A stretch of 64,000 bases of DNA from Pseudomonas spelaei (GCF_009724245.1 NZ_WNNK01000001.1:395758-459757); one strand, 5' to 3'; positions 16,103 through 25,902 are shown, counted from the stretch's first letter. Notes: generated by a model not told the origin, from the letters alone. A program made the numbers and translations.

Positions 16103-17422
16103 ATGTTTAACCGCCAACACAAATCCGACCTGCTGGAAATCGAACGTTTTTCCTGCGCGCTGACCGAGGCCAATGCCAAGCTGGCCGCCATCAGCCGATC
16201 CATGGCGATGATCGAGTTTGATCGCGACGGCGTGGTGCTCAACGCCAATGAAAATTTCTGCAAAACCATGGGCTATGGCGCCGAGGAAATCCGTGGCAAG
16301 CACCATCGGATTTTCTGCGAAGAGGCGTTCTACCGCAGTGATGCTTACACCAAGCTATGGCGTGACCTGGCGCGGGGCGAGTCCATCAGCGGCACCTTCA
16401 TGCGCTTGAATAAACGCGGCCAGGAAGTTTGGCTGGAGGCCAGCTATATGCCGGTGCTCGGCCCGGACAACCAGGTGCAGAGCGTGATCAAGGTGGCGTC
16501 GGATATTTCCGTACGGATCCATCGCGAGCATGAAAACCAGAGCCTGATCGATGCCATTGGCCGCTCCATGGCGGTGATCGAATTCACCCCACAGGGGCAG
16601 ATCATCAATGCCAACGAAAACTTCCTGAAGACCATGCACTATTCCCTGAGCGAAATCGTCGGCCAGCACCACAGCCTGTTCTGTCACCGCAGCGAAACCG
16701 ATTCGCCGGCGTATAAGGCGTTCTGGGCTTCCCTCAATCGCGGCGAGTATCACTCCCATCGTTTCGAACGGCGCAACAAACACGGGCAAACGGTATTTCT
16801 GGAAGCCTCCTACAACCCGATCTTCGATGCCAGCGGGCGGCTGTACAAAGTGGTGAAGTTCGCCAGCGATATCACCGATCAAGTCACCACCTTGCGAAGC
16901 GCTGCCGAGTCGGCCCACAGCACCTCGGTGCAGAACGACGTCTGCGCGCGCAAGGGCTCGGAAGTGGTGCAGCAAACGGTGCAGATCATCGAAGAAATTT
17001 CCCGCGACCTGAACGAAGCGGCACTGAGCATCGATGCGGTGAGCAAGCAGTCGGACATTATCGGCAGCATCGTTCAGACCATTCGCGGGATTGCCGATCA
17101 GACTAACTTGCTGGCACTCAACGCGGCGATTGAAGCGGCCCGGGCCGGTGAGCATGGCCGTGGCTTTGCGGTGGTGGCTGATGAAGTGCGCAGCCTGGCG
17201 GCCCGTACCAGTCAGGCGACGGTGGAAATTGTCGATGTGGTGCGCAAGAACCATGACCTGTCGCTGAGTGCGGTGTCGAGCATGCAATCGAGCTTGAGTC
17301 GCACCGGGCTTGGAGTGGAATTGGCCAATGAGGCGGGGCAGGTGATCCTGGAAATTCAGGAAGGCTCACGGCATGTGGTGGATGCCATCAGTCAGTTCAA
17401 CTCCACCTTGCAGTTGCAATAA
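16103..17422 (+). CDS. soluble PAS-PAS methyl-accepting chemotaxis protein
   Basis: The product has 439 residues with no membrane segment. A short N-terminal helix leads to PAS 1 (about 30-140, [20 protein letters not shown]) and PAS 2 (about 150-260, [20 protein letters not shown]), then a signalling domain with the conserved hairpin ([19 protein letters not shown]). It lacks a periplasmic sensor and HAMP, so it is a cytosolic sensor. The architecture resembles Aer2/McpB-like or BdlA-like receptors of Pseudomonas. A paralogue of the same length lies at 46371-47690. The signal may be redox, oxygen or a small ligand. Confidence 0.9.
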   Translation: MFNRQHKSDLLEIERFSCALTEANAKLAAISRSMAMIEFDRDGVVLNANENFCKTMGYGAEEIRGKHHRIFCEEAFYRSDAYTKLWRDLARGESISGTFMRLNKRGQEVWLEASYMPVLGPDNQVQSVIKVASDISVRIHREHENQSLIDAIGRSMAVIEFTPQGQIINANENFLKTMHYSLSEIVGQHHSLFCHRSETDSPAYKAFWASLNRGEYHSHRFERRNKHGQTVFLEASYNPIFDASGRLYKVVKFASDITDQVTTLRSAAESAHSTSVQNDVCARKGSEVVQQTVQIIEEISRDLNEAALSIDAVSKQSDIIGSIVQTIRGIADQTNLLALNAAIEAARAGEHGRGFAVVADEVRSLAARTSQATVEIVDVVRKNHDLSLSAVSSMQSSLSRTGLGVELANEAGQVILEIQEGSRHVVDAISQFNSTLQLQ

Positions 17423-17470
17423 CCTGGATGTGGTGAGTGGGCTTATCTAAGCCGCTGCACAGCTGCATTT

Positions 17471-17572
17471 TGTAGCCGCTGCCGAGGCACGAGGCTGTGA
17501 TGGGTCGCGTAGCGGCCCCCGGCGGCGGTCCTGCGGCCCGCATCGCAGCCTCGTGCCTCGGCAGCGGCTACA
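17471..17572. repeat. REP element, GTAGCCGCTG family (copy 4)
   Basis: Starts TGTAGCCGCTGCCGAGGCAC and ends GTGCCTCGGCAGCGGCTACA, a perfect 20-nt terminal inverted repeat. It lies between the convergent chemoreceptor and MFS genes. Confidence 0.9.
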
Positions 17573-17600
17573 GCCTCGCCACAGGGGCAGTGTTCGTCCC

Positions 17601-19016
17601 TCAGTGGGCGATATTCTCCAGCGCCAGGTTGCGCGTACGCGGGCCGAATACGCCGATAGTCACCATCACGATCAACATGCTGCTGGCGATAAACGCCAGT
17701 ACCCCCGGCGTGCCGAGGTGTTCGAGAAAGAAGCCGATCAACAGGCTGCTGAACACCGTCGACAGGCGGCTGAACGAGTAGCAGAACCCTACGGCTCGGG
17801 CGCGGATGTTGGTGGGGAACAATTCACTCTGGTAGGAGTGATAACTGAAGCTCAGCCACGCATTGCAGAAGGTGATCATCACCCCGCAGGTTATCAGGCC
17901 CACGGCACTGCTTTGCAGGGCAAACAGGCTGCCGAAGATCACCGCGCCCATGGCCGAGCCAACAATCTGCCATTTGTTTTCGAAGCGGTTGGCGACCTTG
18001 ACGAACAGTAGCGGCCCCAGCGGATAGGCAAGGGTGATGATGAAGGCGTACATCAGGCTATGGGTGACGCTGACACCCTGGCCGGAGAGCAGCGCCGGCA
18101 ACCAGTTGCCGAAGCCGAAGAAGCCGATGGCCTGGAACACATGAAACACAATCAGCATCAACGCCCGACGGCGGTACGGCGGTTGCCAGATATCGGCAAA
18201 ACGCCCAGTGCCCTGGACGCTGACGGCCTCGGGCTCCGGTTCATCCAGAGGTTTGCCGTGATCTTTTTCGCAACGTGCTTCAAGGCTGTCCATGATCTGC
18301 CCGGCTTCCTCGAAGCGGCCTTTTTGTGCGAGCCAACGGGGTGACTCCGGCAACCGTGAACGCAGCCACCAGATAAACAATGCAAACCCCGCACTGGCCA
18401 ACACCACCCAGCGCCAGCCAGACACCCCGAACGGCGCCTGCGGCACCAGCCACCAGGACATCAGTGCCACCGCCGGCACCGACAGGAACTGCACAAAAAA
18501 GGCGAAGGCAAACGCCGAGCTGCGCATGCGCTTGGGCACCAGTTCCGAGAGGTAGGCATCGATGGTCACCAGTTCGATGCCCAGGCCGATGCCTACCAGA
18601 AAACGCATGCAGATAATGCCAAGGGCCGAAGTTTGGATGCCCATCAGCACCGTGGCAACGGTGTACCAGATCAGCGCGTAGGTGAAGATCGCCCGGCGCC
18701 CGTAACGGTCGGCAAACGGGCTGAGGAGGCTGGCGCCGAGGAACAGGCCGAGAAAGGTGGCTGAAGCGAAGGCCGCCTGGTCGGAGAAACCGAAGACGCC
18801 CTGGCTGCCGCTGGCAAAAATGCCATCACTGATCAGGCCCGGGCTGATATAGGCGGTCTGGAACAGGTCGTACAGTTCGAAGAAACCGCCAATCGACAGC
18901 AGGGCCACCAGACGCCAGACGGTGGCGACGGCCGGCAGGCGATCAATGCGGGCGCTGATATGGGCGGCTCGAACCGGGTCGACGCCGTCCGAGGCCATCG
19001 CTGAGCGTGAGGACAT
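17601..19016 (-). CDS. MFS transporter, sugar-porter-like
   Basis: The product has 471 residues from ATG 19016, the first start that does not overlap the upstream gene. About twelve membrane segments are predicted. The loop motif FADRYGRRA and the PESPRWL sugar-porter signature before the central cytosolic loop are both visible. It is the last gene of a leftward three-gene unit (GST at 20407, epimerase-like at 19764, then this) with an 11-nt gap to the epimerase-like gene. The context suggests import of a sugar acid or similar carbon source; the substrate is not certain. Confidence 0.88.
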   Translation of the reverse strand: MSSRSAMASDGVDPVRAAHISARIDRLPAVATVWRLVALLSIGGFFELYDLFQTAYISPGLISDGIFASGSQGVFGFSDQAAFASATFLGLFLGASLLSPFADRYGRRAIFTYALIWYTVATVLMGIQTSALGIICMRFLVGIGLGIELVTIDAYLSELVPKRMRSSAFAFAFFVQFLSVPAVALMSWWLVPQAPFGVSGWRWVVLASAGFALFIWWLRSRLPESPRWLAQKGRFEEAGQIMDSLEARCEKDHGKPLDEPEPEAVSVQGTGRFADIWQPPYRRRALMLIVFHVFQAIGFFGFGNWLPALLSGQGVSVTHSLMYAFIITLAYPLGPLLFVKVANRFENKWQIVGSAMGAVIFGSLFALQSSAVGLITCGVMITFCNAWLSFSYHSYQSELFPTNIRARAVGFCYSFSRLSTVFSSLLIGFFLEHLGTPGVLAFIASSMLIVMVTIGVFGPRTRNLALENIAH

Positions 19017-19026
19017 GGCGTGGGAC

Positions 19027-19764
19027 TCAGTAGGTGATAGGAATCTCGAATGTCTGGAACGCATCATCCACCGGCTGATAACCCAGGACCCGCGTGGTCT
19101 CGCTCAAGTCCAGGCGTTTGAAGCGGTTATTGGAAATGCCGTGGGCGATCAGGTGCTTCACGCCTTCGGTTTCCACGGAGCGCTGGAGTAACTGCACGGC
19201 ATCGCGAGGGCTGAGCCAGGCGCTGAGGTCACGGGCGTTATTCAGGTCGTGGGTTTCGGGAAACTCAAAGGCGCCAATGCGCAAGGCGATGGTGGAGAGT
19301 GGGGTTTTCGCCGCGTAGTACCCACACAGCGCCTCGCCGTAGCATTTGCTCACGCCGTACAGGTTGGCCGGCAGCACGGGCATGCCCGGGGTGATTTGCC
19401 GGTCCACCGGATAGCCTTCGATGGTCTGGGCGCTGCTGGCGAAAACCAGGCGCTTTACGTTGGCCGCGACGGCGGCTTCGAACAGGTACGTGGTGGCGAG
19501 GATGTTGTTGGGCAGTAATTCGTCGAAGGTGGCGCTGGCGTGGGGAATGCCCGACAGGTGCACGATCACGTCGATGCCGTCGAGCAATGCTGCCAGGGTC
19601 GCTTTATCACTCAGGTCGGCCCGCACGAAGCGATGGTCGCCGAGGGCGAAGTCCGGTGCGATGCGGTCGGTGAGGGTGAAGTGGTAGCGATCTTTCGAGG
19701 CTTCGAAAAACGTCTTGCCGATCCTGCCGCACGCGCCGGTGAGCAGTACGTTGAGTCCTTTCAT
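19027..19764 (-). CDS. NAD-dependent epimerase/uronate-dehydrogenase-like extended SDR
   Basis: The product has 245 residues; ATG 19764 has AAGGA 7 nt upstream. A Rossmann glycine motif (TGACGRIG, about 7-14), a SGIPH segment and the catalytic YGVSK (Tyr and Lys three residues apart) identify an extended short-chain dehydrogenase. The layout LVFASSAQTIEGY ... NLYGVSKCYGEALCGYY ... SIALRIGAF recalls bacterial uronate dehydrogenases, which oxidise galacturonate or glucuronate to lactones. The adjacent sugar-porter-like MFS gene fits this. Uronate specificity is inference. Confidence 0.8.
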   Translation of the reverse strand: MKGLNVLLTGACGRIGKTFFEASKDRYHFTLTDRIAPDFALGDHRFVRADLSDKATLAALLDGIDVIVHLSGIPHASATFDELLPNNILATTYLFEAAVAANVKRLVFASSAQTIEGYPVDRQITPGMPVLPANLYGVSKCYGEALCGYYAAKTPLSTIALRIGAFEFPETHDLNNARDLSAWLSPRDAVQLLQRSVETEGVKHLIAHGISNNRFKRLDLSETTRVLGYQPVDDAFQTFEIPITY

Positions 19765-19774
19765 CGTGTAATCC

Positions 19775-20407
19775 TTAGTTATGACCGTCGAGGGCAAAGG
19801 CCTGGAAGCCTGGGCGCTGGCTGAGTGTTTCGTAGTACGCGCTGACGGCAGGGTAGGACGGACGCTCCATGGGCGTCATCTGCCAGCGGTGTACTGACAG
19901 CCCCACCAGGATGTCGGCCAGTGTGAACGCTTTTCCGGCCACATAGGCACCGGTGTGGATCAATTGTTGTTCCAGCAGGCTCATCTTTTCGTTCCAGCCG
20001 CGCACGCCAGCGGCGATGCGTTGCGGGTCCTGAAAATCCGGGTTTTTGCGCACCAGGGCGTGGAAGGCGTAGCCCCAGGAGGGGTTGAGTTCGGTGGCTT
20101 GCCAGTCCATCCATTGCTCGACCTTGGCGCGTGGCGCAGCAGCGGCGGGCAGCAAGTCATGACGCTGGTGCAGGCCCACCAGATAGCGGCAGATGGTGTT
20201 GGATTCCCACAGCACACCGTTGTCATCAATGATCACCGGCACCTGAGCGTTGGGGTTGAGGGCCAGGAACTCGGGGGACTGGGTTGGGGTGAACCCGATG
20301 CCCCAGTCTTCGCGGTCATAGGGGATGGCCAGTTCCTGGCAGGTCCACAGGACCTTTCGTACGTTGATGGAGGAAGTACGACCCAAGATTTTCAGCGAAT
20401 GGCCCAT
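19775..20407 (-). CDS. glutathione S-transferase
   Basis: The product has 210 residues from ATG 20407, which has AGGAAAG just upstream. The N-terminal thioredoxin-like domain has GRTSSINVRKVLWTCQEL and the glutathione-site NPNAQVPVIIDD and ESNTICRYL. The C-terminal part is helical. It starts the leftward operon with the epimerase-like gene (10 nt on) and the MFS transporter. Its role beside sugar genes is unclear; it could be a detoxifying or isomerase-like activity. Confidence 0.88.
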   Translation of the reverse strand: MGHSLKILGRTSSINVRKVLWTCQELAIPYDREDWGIGFTPTQSPEFLALNPNAQVPVIIDDNGVLWESNTICRYLVGLHQRHDLLPAAAAPRAKVEQWMDWQATELNPSWGYAFHALVRKNPDFQDPQRIAAGVRGWNEKMSLLEQQLIHTGAYVAGKAFTLADILVGLSVHRWQMTPMERPSYPAVSAYYETLSQRPGFQAFALDGHN

Positions 20408-20496
20408 GGTGCTTTCCTGGCAATGGTGAGTTGGCAGGGGGCAATTTAGCAGGGGCCAGGAGGGACGGCGAGGGGTTAAGTGGACACGGTAAAGAA

Positions 20497-20617
20497 TGTG
20501 GGAGCTGGCTTGCCTGCGATAGCGGTTGTAGCCGCTGTCGAGGCACGAGGCTGCGATGCGTGTCCGCAGGACCGCCTGGGGCCGAACCGCCATCGCAGGC
20601 AAGCCAGCTCCCACACT
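20497..20617. repeat. hybrid REP element: one family inserted in the other
   Basis: The outer arms are of the GTGGGAGCTGGCTTGCCTGC family (20500-20522, mirrored at 20593-20615). Between them is half an element of the TGTAGCCGCTG family (20527 on). The left outer arm reads into the inner half and the right outer arm closes the hairpin. This looks like insertion of one REP type within the other followed by partial loss. Confidence 0.75.
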
Positions 20618-20634
20618 GACCGAGTTCGGCCTGC

Positions 20635-21663
20635 TCAGGTACTCTCGCGCACCATCAACTCAAACCCCATATCCACCACCGGCCGGGCAATTTTGTTGCC
20701 CGCGATCAGCGTCAGCAAATGCTCGGCCGCACGTCTGCCGATGGCTTCCCGAGGCGTGCTGATGCTGCTCAGGCGCGGCACCATGAAGCTTGATGCAGGC
20801 AGGTCATTGAACCCCAGCACCGCCACTTGCTCCGGCACTTTGATTCCGTGACGCAGGGCTTCCAGTAGGGCGCCTTGTGCCAGGTCGTCGTTGCCGAAAA
20901 AGATCGCGTCCACATCCGGATGGCTGGCCAGCAGTTGCAGGAACAGCTCGCCGCCCAGGCCCACCGATGATGGGCGCGGTGTCATCAGCTCCAGCGCGGG
21001 GTCATACAGCCCGGCCTGTTGCAACGCCCGACGAAAACCTTCACCGCGCAGCAATGTACGTTGGTCCAGTTGCGCGCCGATATAAGCCAGGCGCTTGCGG
21101 CCACGGGAAATCAAATGCGCCGCGGCGGTCTCGCCCGCGCTGGTTTGCGAGAACCCTACGCAGTTCAGGCCGGCGCCGGGGTCCAGGTCCATCATGTACA
21201 CGCTGGGCACATTGCTGCTCTCGACCATGCGCCGGGCGCTTTCGGTGCGATCAAAACCGGTCAGCAGAAAACCCCGTGGCTGGTAAGCCATGTAGTTGCG
21301 CAGCAGGTTTTCTTCTTCTTCCCGAGAGTAGTGGGTGTTGCCGATCAGCACTTCGAAGCCTTTGGGCCGCAGTACCTGATGAATGGCTTCCAGGGTTTCG
21401 ATGAACAGCAGGTTGGACAGCGACGGCACCAACACCACCACCGACTGGCTCTGGGCCGAGGCCAGGGCGCGCGCAGCGGGGTTGACCACGTAGTTGAGGT
21501 CGGCGGCGGCCTTCTGGACTTTTTCCACCAGTTCGGTGGCCACGGTGCTGATGCCGCGCAGTGCCCTGGAGGCGGTGATCGGGCTGACGCCGGCCATTCG
21601 GGCGACTTCGTTCAGGGTGGGGCGTCCCGTCGTGCGGGTATTTTTATCGTTCTTGGGGGTCAT
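20635..21663 (-). CDS. gntR: LacI-family gluconate repressor GntR
   Basis: The product has 342 residues from ATG 21663 (a TTG 15 nt upstream is the alternative). The LacI helix-turn-helix is near the start (PTLNEVARMAGVSPITASRALRG), followed by a periplasmic-binding-like effector domain (VVVLVPSLSNLLFIETLEAI). It is divergent from gntK. The GntR proteins of this family repress gluconate genes until gluconate or its phosphate binds. Palindromes at 21696, 21850 and 22429 are the likely operators, the first lying in its own promoter region. Confidence 0.93.
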   Translation of the reverse strand: MTPKNDKNTRTTGRPTLNEVARMAGVSPITASRALRGISTVATELVEKVQKAAADLNYVVNPAARALASAQSQSVVVLVPSLSNLLFIETLEAIHQVLRPKGFEVLIGNTHYSREEEENLLRNYMAYQPRGFLLTGFDRTESARRMVESSNVPSVYMMDLDPGAGLNCVGFSQTSAGETAAAHLISRGRKRLAYIGAQLDQRTLLRGEGFRRALQQAGLYDPALELMTPRPSSVGLGGELFLQLLASHPDVDAIFFGNDDLAQGALLEALRHGIKVPEQVAVLGFNDLPASSFMVPRLSSISTPREAIGRRAAEHLLTLIAGNKIARPVVDMGFELMVREST

Positions 21664-21695
21664 CAGGCGGCTTGCCAAACAAAAATCGAGGCACT

Positions 21696-21710
21696 AAGGT
21701 AGCGCTGTCT
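21696..21710. promoter_or_regulatory. GntR operator O1 (own promoter)
   Basis: AAGGTAGCGCTGTCT, preceded by CACT, is an imperfect copy of the AGATAGCGCTATCT palindrome found at 22429. It lies 33 nt upstream of gntR and matches, as I recall it, the operator reported for P. aeruginosa GntR (AC-N-AAG-N-TAGCGCT). Confidence 0.8.
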
Positions 21711-21849
21711 CCAAAGGCCTGCAAATCCTTGAGCGTTGGGTTGCCTGATCTTGCTCGAGGGTGCTTGGAGAGGATGCACGCGTCACTCCATAAAAATGAA
21801 AAGACGGCGCGGGAAAAGCCTGTTTTTGCACTAGCCTTAGGGCTGGCAA

Positions 21850-21863
21850 AGGTAGCGCTATCT
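21850..21863. promoter_or_regulatory. GntR operator O2 (before gntK)
   Basis: AGGTAGCGCTATCT is a near-perfect palindrome 17 nt before the gntK ATG, overlapping the probable promoter or early leader. Confidence 0.85.
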
Positions 21864-21880
21864 GCGTCCTGAGGTGTTTC

Positions 21881-22414
21881 ATGAGTCAACCTGTTACCGC
21901 CCTGGTCATCATGGGTGTTTCCGGCTGTGGCAAGTCCAGCGTCAGCGAGGCCCTGTGCCTGTTGAACGGCGCCACCGCCATTGAAGGCGACAGCTTTCAC
22001 CCTGCCGCCAATATCGAAAAGATGAGTGCCGGTCATCCGCTTAACGACGACGATCGTGCCGGCTGGCTCGATATCCTCTGTGATGAACTGCGCCGCTCGC
22101 TCAAAGCCGGCCAACATCCGGTCCTGACCTGCTCGGCCCTGAAGAAAAAATACCGTGACCACCTGCGTGAAGCGGCGCCGGGCCTGGGTTTTGTCTTCCT
22201 GGAACTGACCCGTGAGGTGGCCGCCGATCGTGTTTCCCATCGCCCCGGTCATTTCATGCCGGCGAGCCTGATCGACAGCCAGTTCGCCACCCTCGAATCG
22301 CCGAAGGGTGAGCCGCTGACCCTGGCCTTGAACGCCAGCGAAGACAGCGTCGCGGACCTGGCCAAGCAAACCAATGCCTGGTGGCTTGAACACGGCTTTG
22401 AACCCATTCAATAA
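21881..22414 (+). CDS. gntK: gluconokinase
   Basis: The 177-residue protein has the P-loop GVSGCGKS (12-19) and the gluconokinase-typical EGDSFHP and LTCSALKKKYRD segments. It phosphorylates gluconate to 6-phosphogluconate using ATP, feeding the Entner-Doudoroff pathway. The length is normal for the bacterial thermoresistant type. An operator lies 17 nt upstream and another sits in the 84-nt gap to gntP. Confidence 0.95.
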   Translation: MSQPVTALVIMGVSGCGKSSVSEALCLLNGATAIEGDSFHPAANIEKMSAGHPLNDDDRAGWLDILCDELRRSLKAGQHPVLTCSALKKKYRDHLREAAPGLGFVFLELTREVAADRVSHRPGHFMPASLIDSQFATLESPKGEPLTLALNASEDSVADLAKQTNAWWLEHGFEPIQ

Positions 22415-22428
22415 TTTTTTGCCTGACA

Positions 22429-22442
22429 AGATAGCGCTATCT
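22429..22442. promoter_or_regulatory. GntR operator O3 (before gntP)
   Basis: AGATAGCGCTATCT is a perfect 14-bp palindrome 56 nt before the gntP ATG. Its presence in the short gntK-gntP gap argues that gntP has its own controlled promoter. Confidence 0.88.
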
Positions 22443-22498
22443 GACGGCACGAAATTCAACACCGGCTTTAATAACAACAACAAACAGGAGAGATCCCC

Positions 22499-23854
22499 AT
22501 GTTTGGCATGTCCCACGATTCCTACTTGCTGCTTGATGCAGTGGTGACCATTATCGGGCTGATCGTCTTGATCACCCGGTTCAAAGTCCACCCGTTCATT
22601 GCGCTGATCATCGCCGCCGGCTTTCTCGGCCTGACCTCGGGCATGCCCGTGGACAAGATCATCAAGGCGTTCCAGGACGGCTTCGGCGGCGTGCTTGGCT
22701 TTGTCGGGATTATCCTGGCGCTCGGTACGATGCTCGGCAAGATGATGGCCGATTCCGGCGGTGCCGATCAGATCGCCCAGACGCTGGTCCGCGCGTTCGG
22801 CAAGGACAAGGTGCAGTGGGCAATGATGTTCGCCGCGTTCCTGGTGGGCATTCCGTTGTTCTTCGAGATCGGCTTCGTGCTGCTGATCCCGCTGGTGTTT
22901 ATCGTCGCGCGCCGTACCGGTGTGTCACTGATCAAGATCGGCATCCCGCTGCTGGCCGGCCTGTCGGCGGTCCACGGCCTGGTTCCACCGCACCCAGGGC
23001 CGCTGCTGGCGATTGGCGTGTTTGGTGCCGACATCGGCAAGACCATTCTCTACGGCCTGATCGTCGCGCTGCCTACTGCGATCATTGCCGGACCGCTCTA
23101 CGGTTCGTTTATCGCCAAGTACATCCCGGGCAACCCGTCCCAGGAGCTGGTGGACCAACTGGCCAGTGAGCAACCGGAATCCAAGAGCCTGCCGAGCTTC
23201 AGCATCACCCTGATCACCGTGTTGTTGCCGGTGTTCCTGATGCTGCTGAAAACCTTCGCCGACGTCGCCCTGCCGGACGGCCATGCGATCCGCAACTGGA
23301 TGGACATGATCGGTCACCCGATCACCGCGTTGCTGCTGGCGTTGCTGCTGTCGCTGTACACCTTTGGCCATCGCCAGGGCATCGGTTCCAAGCAAATCCT
23401 CAAGCTGCTCGATGCCAGCCTGGCGCCCACCGCAGCGATCATCCTGATCATCGGCGCCGGTGGCGGTTTCAAGCAGATGCTGGTGACCAGCGGCGTGGGT
23501 GATGTGATCGGCCAAATGGCAGTGACTGCGCAGATCAACCCGATCCTTCTGGCATGGCTGGTGGCGGCGGTGATTCGTGTGGCCACGGGTTCAGCGACCG
23601 TGGCGACCATTACGGGCGCGGGCATTGTGGTGCCGGTGGTCGGGATGATTCCGGGTGTGAACCGCGAGTTGCTGGTGTTGGCGACGGGGGCGGGATCGTT
23701 GGTGTTGTCTCACGTCAACGATGCGGGGTTCTGGCTGGTGAAGCAGTACTTCAATATGACCGTGGCTGAAACCTTCAAGACCTGGACGGCGATGGAGACC
23801 ATTCTGTCCGTGGTTGCGCTGGGCTTCATCATGTTGCTGTCGCTGGTGGTCTGA
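22499..23854 (+). CDS. gntP: gluconate:H+ symporter GntP family
   Basis: The 451-residue protein is hydrophobic throughout, with about 12-14 membrane segments. Family-typical stretches include GFGGVLGFVGIILALGTMLG, the LVPPHPGPLLA loop and ATGSATVATITGAGIV near the C-terminus. It imports gluconate across the inner membrane with protons. AGGAG precedes the ATG. It completes the gntR/gntK/gntP set under the palindromic operators. Confidence 0.94.
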   Translation: MFGMSHDSYLLLDAVVTIIGLIVLITRFKVHPFIALIIAAGFLGLTSGMPVDKIIKAFQDGFGGVLGFVGIILALGTMLGKMMADSGGADQIAQTLVRAFGKDKVQWAMMFAAFLVGIPLFFEIGFVLLIPLVFIVARRTGVSLIKIGIPLLAGLSAVHGLVPPHPGPLLAIGVFGADIGKTILYGLIVALPTAIIAGPLYGSFIAKYIPGNPSQELVDQLASEQPESKSLPSFSITLITVLLPVFLMLLKTFADVALPDGHAIRNWMDMIGHPITALLLALLLSLYTFGHRQGIGSKQILKLLDASLAPTAAIILIIGAGGGFKQMLVTSGVGDVIGQMAVTAQINPILLAWLVAAVIRVATGSATVATITGAGIVVPVVGMIPGVNRELLVLATGAGSLVLSHVNDAGFWLVKQYFNMTVAETFKTWTAMETILSVVALGFIMLLSLVV

Positions 23855-23873
23855 CAGACACATCGCACAACCA

Positions 23874-24000
23874 AATGTGGGAACCCGGTCCCTGTGGGAG
23901 CCGGGCTTGCCCGCGATGCAGGCACCTCGGTCTGTCAGGTAAACCGAGGTGATGCTATCGCAGGCAAGCCAGCTCCCACATTTGACCGGGTTCCCACATT
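23874..24000. repeat. REP doublet nested in a second inverted repeat
   Basis: The outer arms AATGTGGGAACCCGGTC (23874-23890) and GACCGGGTTCCCACATT (23984-24000) are perfect 17-nt complements. Inside is the usual TGTGGGAGCCGGGCTTGCCC...GGCAAGCCAGCTCCCACA doublet (23892-23980). It fills the gap between convergent gntP and alaC and may act as a transcription barrier. Confidence 0.9.
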
Positions 24001-24004
24001 CAGA

Positions 24005-25222
24005 TCAGGCGTTAGCTTTCTGGACTAACCCATCCGCCCGAAACATCCCGCGAATGCCCCGCACTGCCTGGCGAATCCGATCCTGATTCTCGATCAGCGC
24101 AAAGCGCACATGATCATCGCCATACTCGCCAAAGCCGATCCCCGGCGACACGCACACCTTCGCTTCCAGCAGCAGCTTCTTGGCAAACTCCAGCGAGCCC
24201 ATCGCCGCATACGCCTCGGGAATTTTCGCCCAGACGTACATCGACGCCTTGGGGTTTTCCACCATCCAGCCCAGCTCATGCAGGCCTTTGACCAGCACGT
24301 TACGGCGCTGGCGATACTGGTCGGCGATGTCCTTCACGCATTGTTGGTCGCCTTCCAGCGCCGCAATCGCCGCCACTTGCAGTGGGGTGAAGGTGCCGTA
24401 GTCGTGGTAGCTCTTGATCCGCGCCAGGGCGTTGACCAGTTCCGCATTCCCCACCATGAAACCAATGCGCCAGCCGGCCATGTTGTAGCTCTTGGACAGG
24501 GTGAAAAACTCCACCGCAATGTCCTTGGCGCCCGGCACCTGCATGATCGAGGGAGCCTTCCAGCCGTCGTAGACGATGTCGGCGTAGGCCAGGTCATGCA
24601 CCACCAGCACGTCATACTGCTTGGCCAGGGCGATCACCCGCTCGAAGAAATCCAGCTCCACGCACTGGGCGGTGGGGTTGGAGGGGAAGCCGAGGATCAT
24701 CATCTTCGGCTTGGGGATCGAGCCGCGAATCGCCCGTTCCAGTTCGGCGAAGAAATCCACACCGGGAATCAGCGGCACCGAACGCACCTGGGCCCCGGCA
24801 ATCACCGCACCGTAGATGTGAATCGGGTAGCTGGGGTTGGGCACCAGCACCGTGTCGCCCTGGTCGAGGGTGGCAAGCATCAAGTGCGCCAGGCCTTCCT
24901 TGGAACCGATGGTGACGATGGCCTCGGTTTCCGGGTCGATGTCCACGTCATAGCGGTCTTTGTACCAGTGCGAAATCGCCCGGCGCAGACGCGGGATGCC
25001 TTTGGAGGTGGAATAACCGTGGGTGTCTTCACGCTGGGCGACGGTCACCAGTTTCTCCACGATGTGCGGTGGAGTGGGGCCGTCGGGGTTGCCCATGCTC
25101 AAGTCGATGATGTCTTCGCCACGACGACGGGCGGCCATCTTCAGCTCGGCAGTGATATTGAACACGTAGGGGGGGAGTCGATCTATGCGCGCAAAGCGGC
25201 GCGGCGAACCTTGGTCTGCCAT
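24005..25222 (-). CDS. alaC: alanine transaminase (class I aminotransferase)
   Basis: The product has 405 residues from ATG 25222; a longer frame exists upstream, but its extension is low-quality sequence. Fold-type I PLP features are present: the [13 protein letters not shown]-terminal motif, [12 protein letters not shown], and the PLP-lysine in [13 protein letters not shown]. The N-terminus [17 protein letters not shown] is typical of AlaC, which interconverts pyruvate and alanine with glutamate. AlaC as opposed to another class I enzyme is likely rather than certain. Confidence 0.88.
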   Translation of the reverse strand: MADQGSPRRFARIDRLPPYVFNITAELKMAARRRGEDIIDLSMGNPDGPTPPHIVEKLVTVAQREDTHGYSTSKGIPRLRRAISHWYKDRYDVDIDPETEAIVTIGSKEGLAHLMLATLDQGDTVLVPNPSYPIHIYGAVIAGAQVRSVPLIPGVDFFAELERAIRGSIPKPKMMILGFPSNPTAQCVELDFFERVIALAKQYDVLVVHDLAYADIVYDGWKAPSIMQVPGAKDIAVEFFTLSKSYNMAGWRIGFMVGNAELVNALARIKSYHDYGTFTPLQVAAIAALEGDQQCVKDIADQYRQRRNVLVKGLHELGWMVENPKASMYVWAKIPEAYAAMGSLEFAKKLLLEAKVCVSPGIGFGEYGDDHVRFALIENQDRIRQAVRGIRGMFRADGLVQKANA

Positions 25223-25350
25223 TGTTGCCTCGAAATACGTAAGCGCCCGGAACCGTCCGAGCGACGTCGGCCACTGCGGTGGCCTGCGGGGCAGACAATA
25301 CGGGCGATGATGGCCCGTTGTCCAGATGGGGCGGCGAGTATTTTTGGGCT

Positions 25351-25380
25351 TTGAGCGAAGTGCCGATATGACCCTATACT
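25351..25380 (+). promoter_or_regulatory. sigma-70-like promoter
   Basis: TTGAGC (25351-25356) and TATACT (25375-25380) are separated by 18 nt, upstream of the GyrI-like gene. Confidence 0.6.
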
Positions 25381-25419
25381 CGTTACGGTTTTGTTCACTC
25401 ATCGATGGAGACTGTTCAG

Positions 25420-25902
25420 ATGGACCAACAGGCAAGCCAACCGCTGTCACCGCGTATGGAAGAGGGCAAGGCCCTGGTGATCGCCGGTGTAGAAGGGCGT
25501 TATTCGAAAGCCACGGTGGGAGACATTCCCAAGCTGTGGGAGTTGTTCGACAGCTGTATCAACGACATCAAAAAGCGCATCGGTGGCGTGACCTACGGCG
25601 TCTGCCATAACCCCAATCACGGCGAGTTCGACTATCTCGCCGGGGTCGAAGTACCCGGCAAGGGCGACGTTCCCGGCAACTTCCAGTCGGTTGAGATTCC
25701 CGCCCATCACTATGCGGTCTTCCCGCACTACGGCCCGGTGCAGGCGCTTGAGCAAACCTACGAGCGGATCATGTTCGAGTGGCTGCCGCACTCGGGATAC
25801 AAGGTCGCCGGCCCTGATTTCGAGCGTTACAGCGCGGATTTTGATGCGAGAAAGGGCACGGGCGGGGTGGAAGTCTGGTTACCGGTTGAAGCGAAGGACT
25901 GA
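25420..25902 (+). CDS. GyrI-like small-molecule-binding domain protein
   Basis: The product has 160 residues from ATG 25420, which has GGAG 9 nt upstream; ATG 25405 is in frame but lacks one. The SHS2/GyrI-like effector-binding fold is indicated by [20 protein letters not shown], the [13 protein letters not shown] turn and the [10 protein letters not shown] / FERYS ending. Related domains bind hydrophobic compounds, inhibit DNA gyrase (E. coli GyrI) or hydrolyse small molecules. It stands alone without a DNA-binding domain. Confidence 0.82.
   Translation: MDQQASQPLSPRMEEGKALVIAGVEGRYSKATVGDIPKLWELFDSCINDIKKRIGGVTYGVCHNPNHGEFDYLAGVEVPGKGDVPGNFQSVEIPAHHYAVFPHYGPVQALEQTYERIMFEWLPHSGYKVAGPDFERYSADFDARKGTGGVEVWLPVEAKD

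Noticed and set aside
24110..25354. 414-residue frame opposite alaC
   Set aside because: The class I aminotransferase on the other strand is unambiguous and this frame shows no homology pattern.
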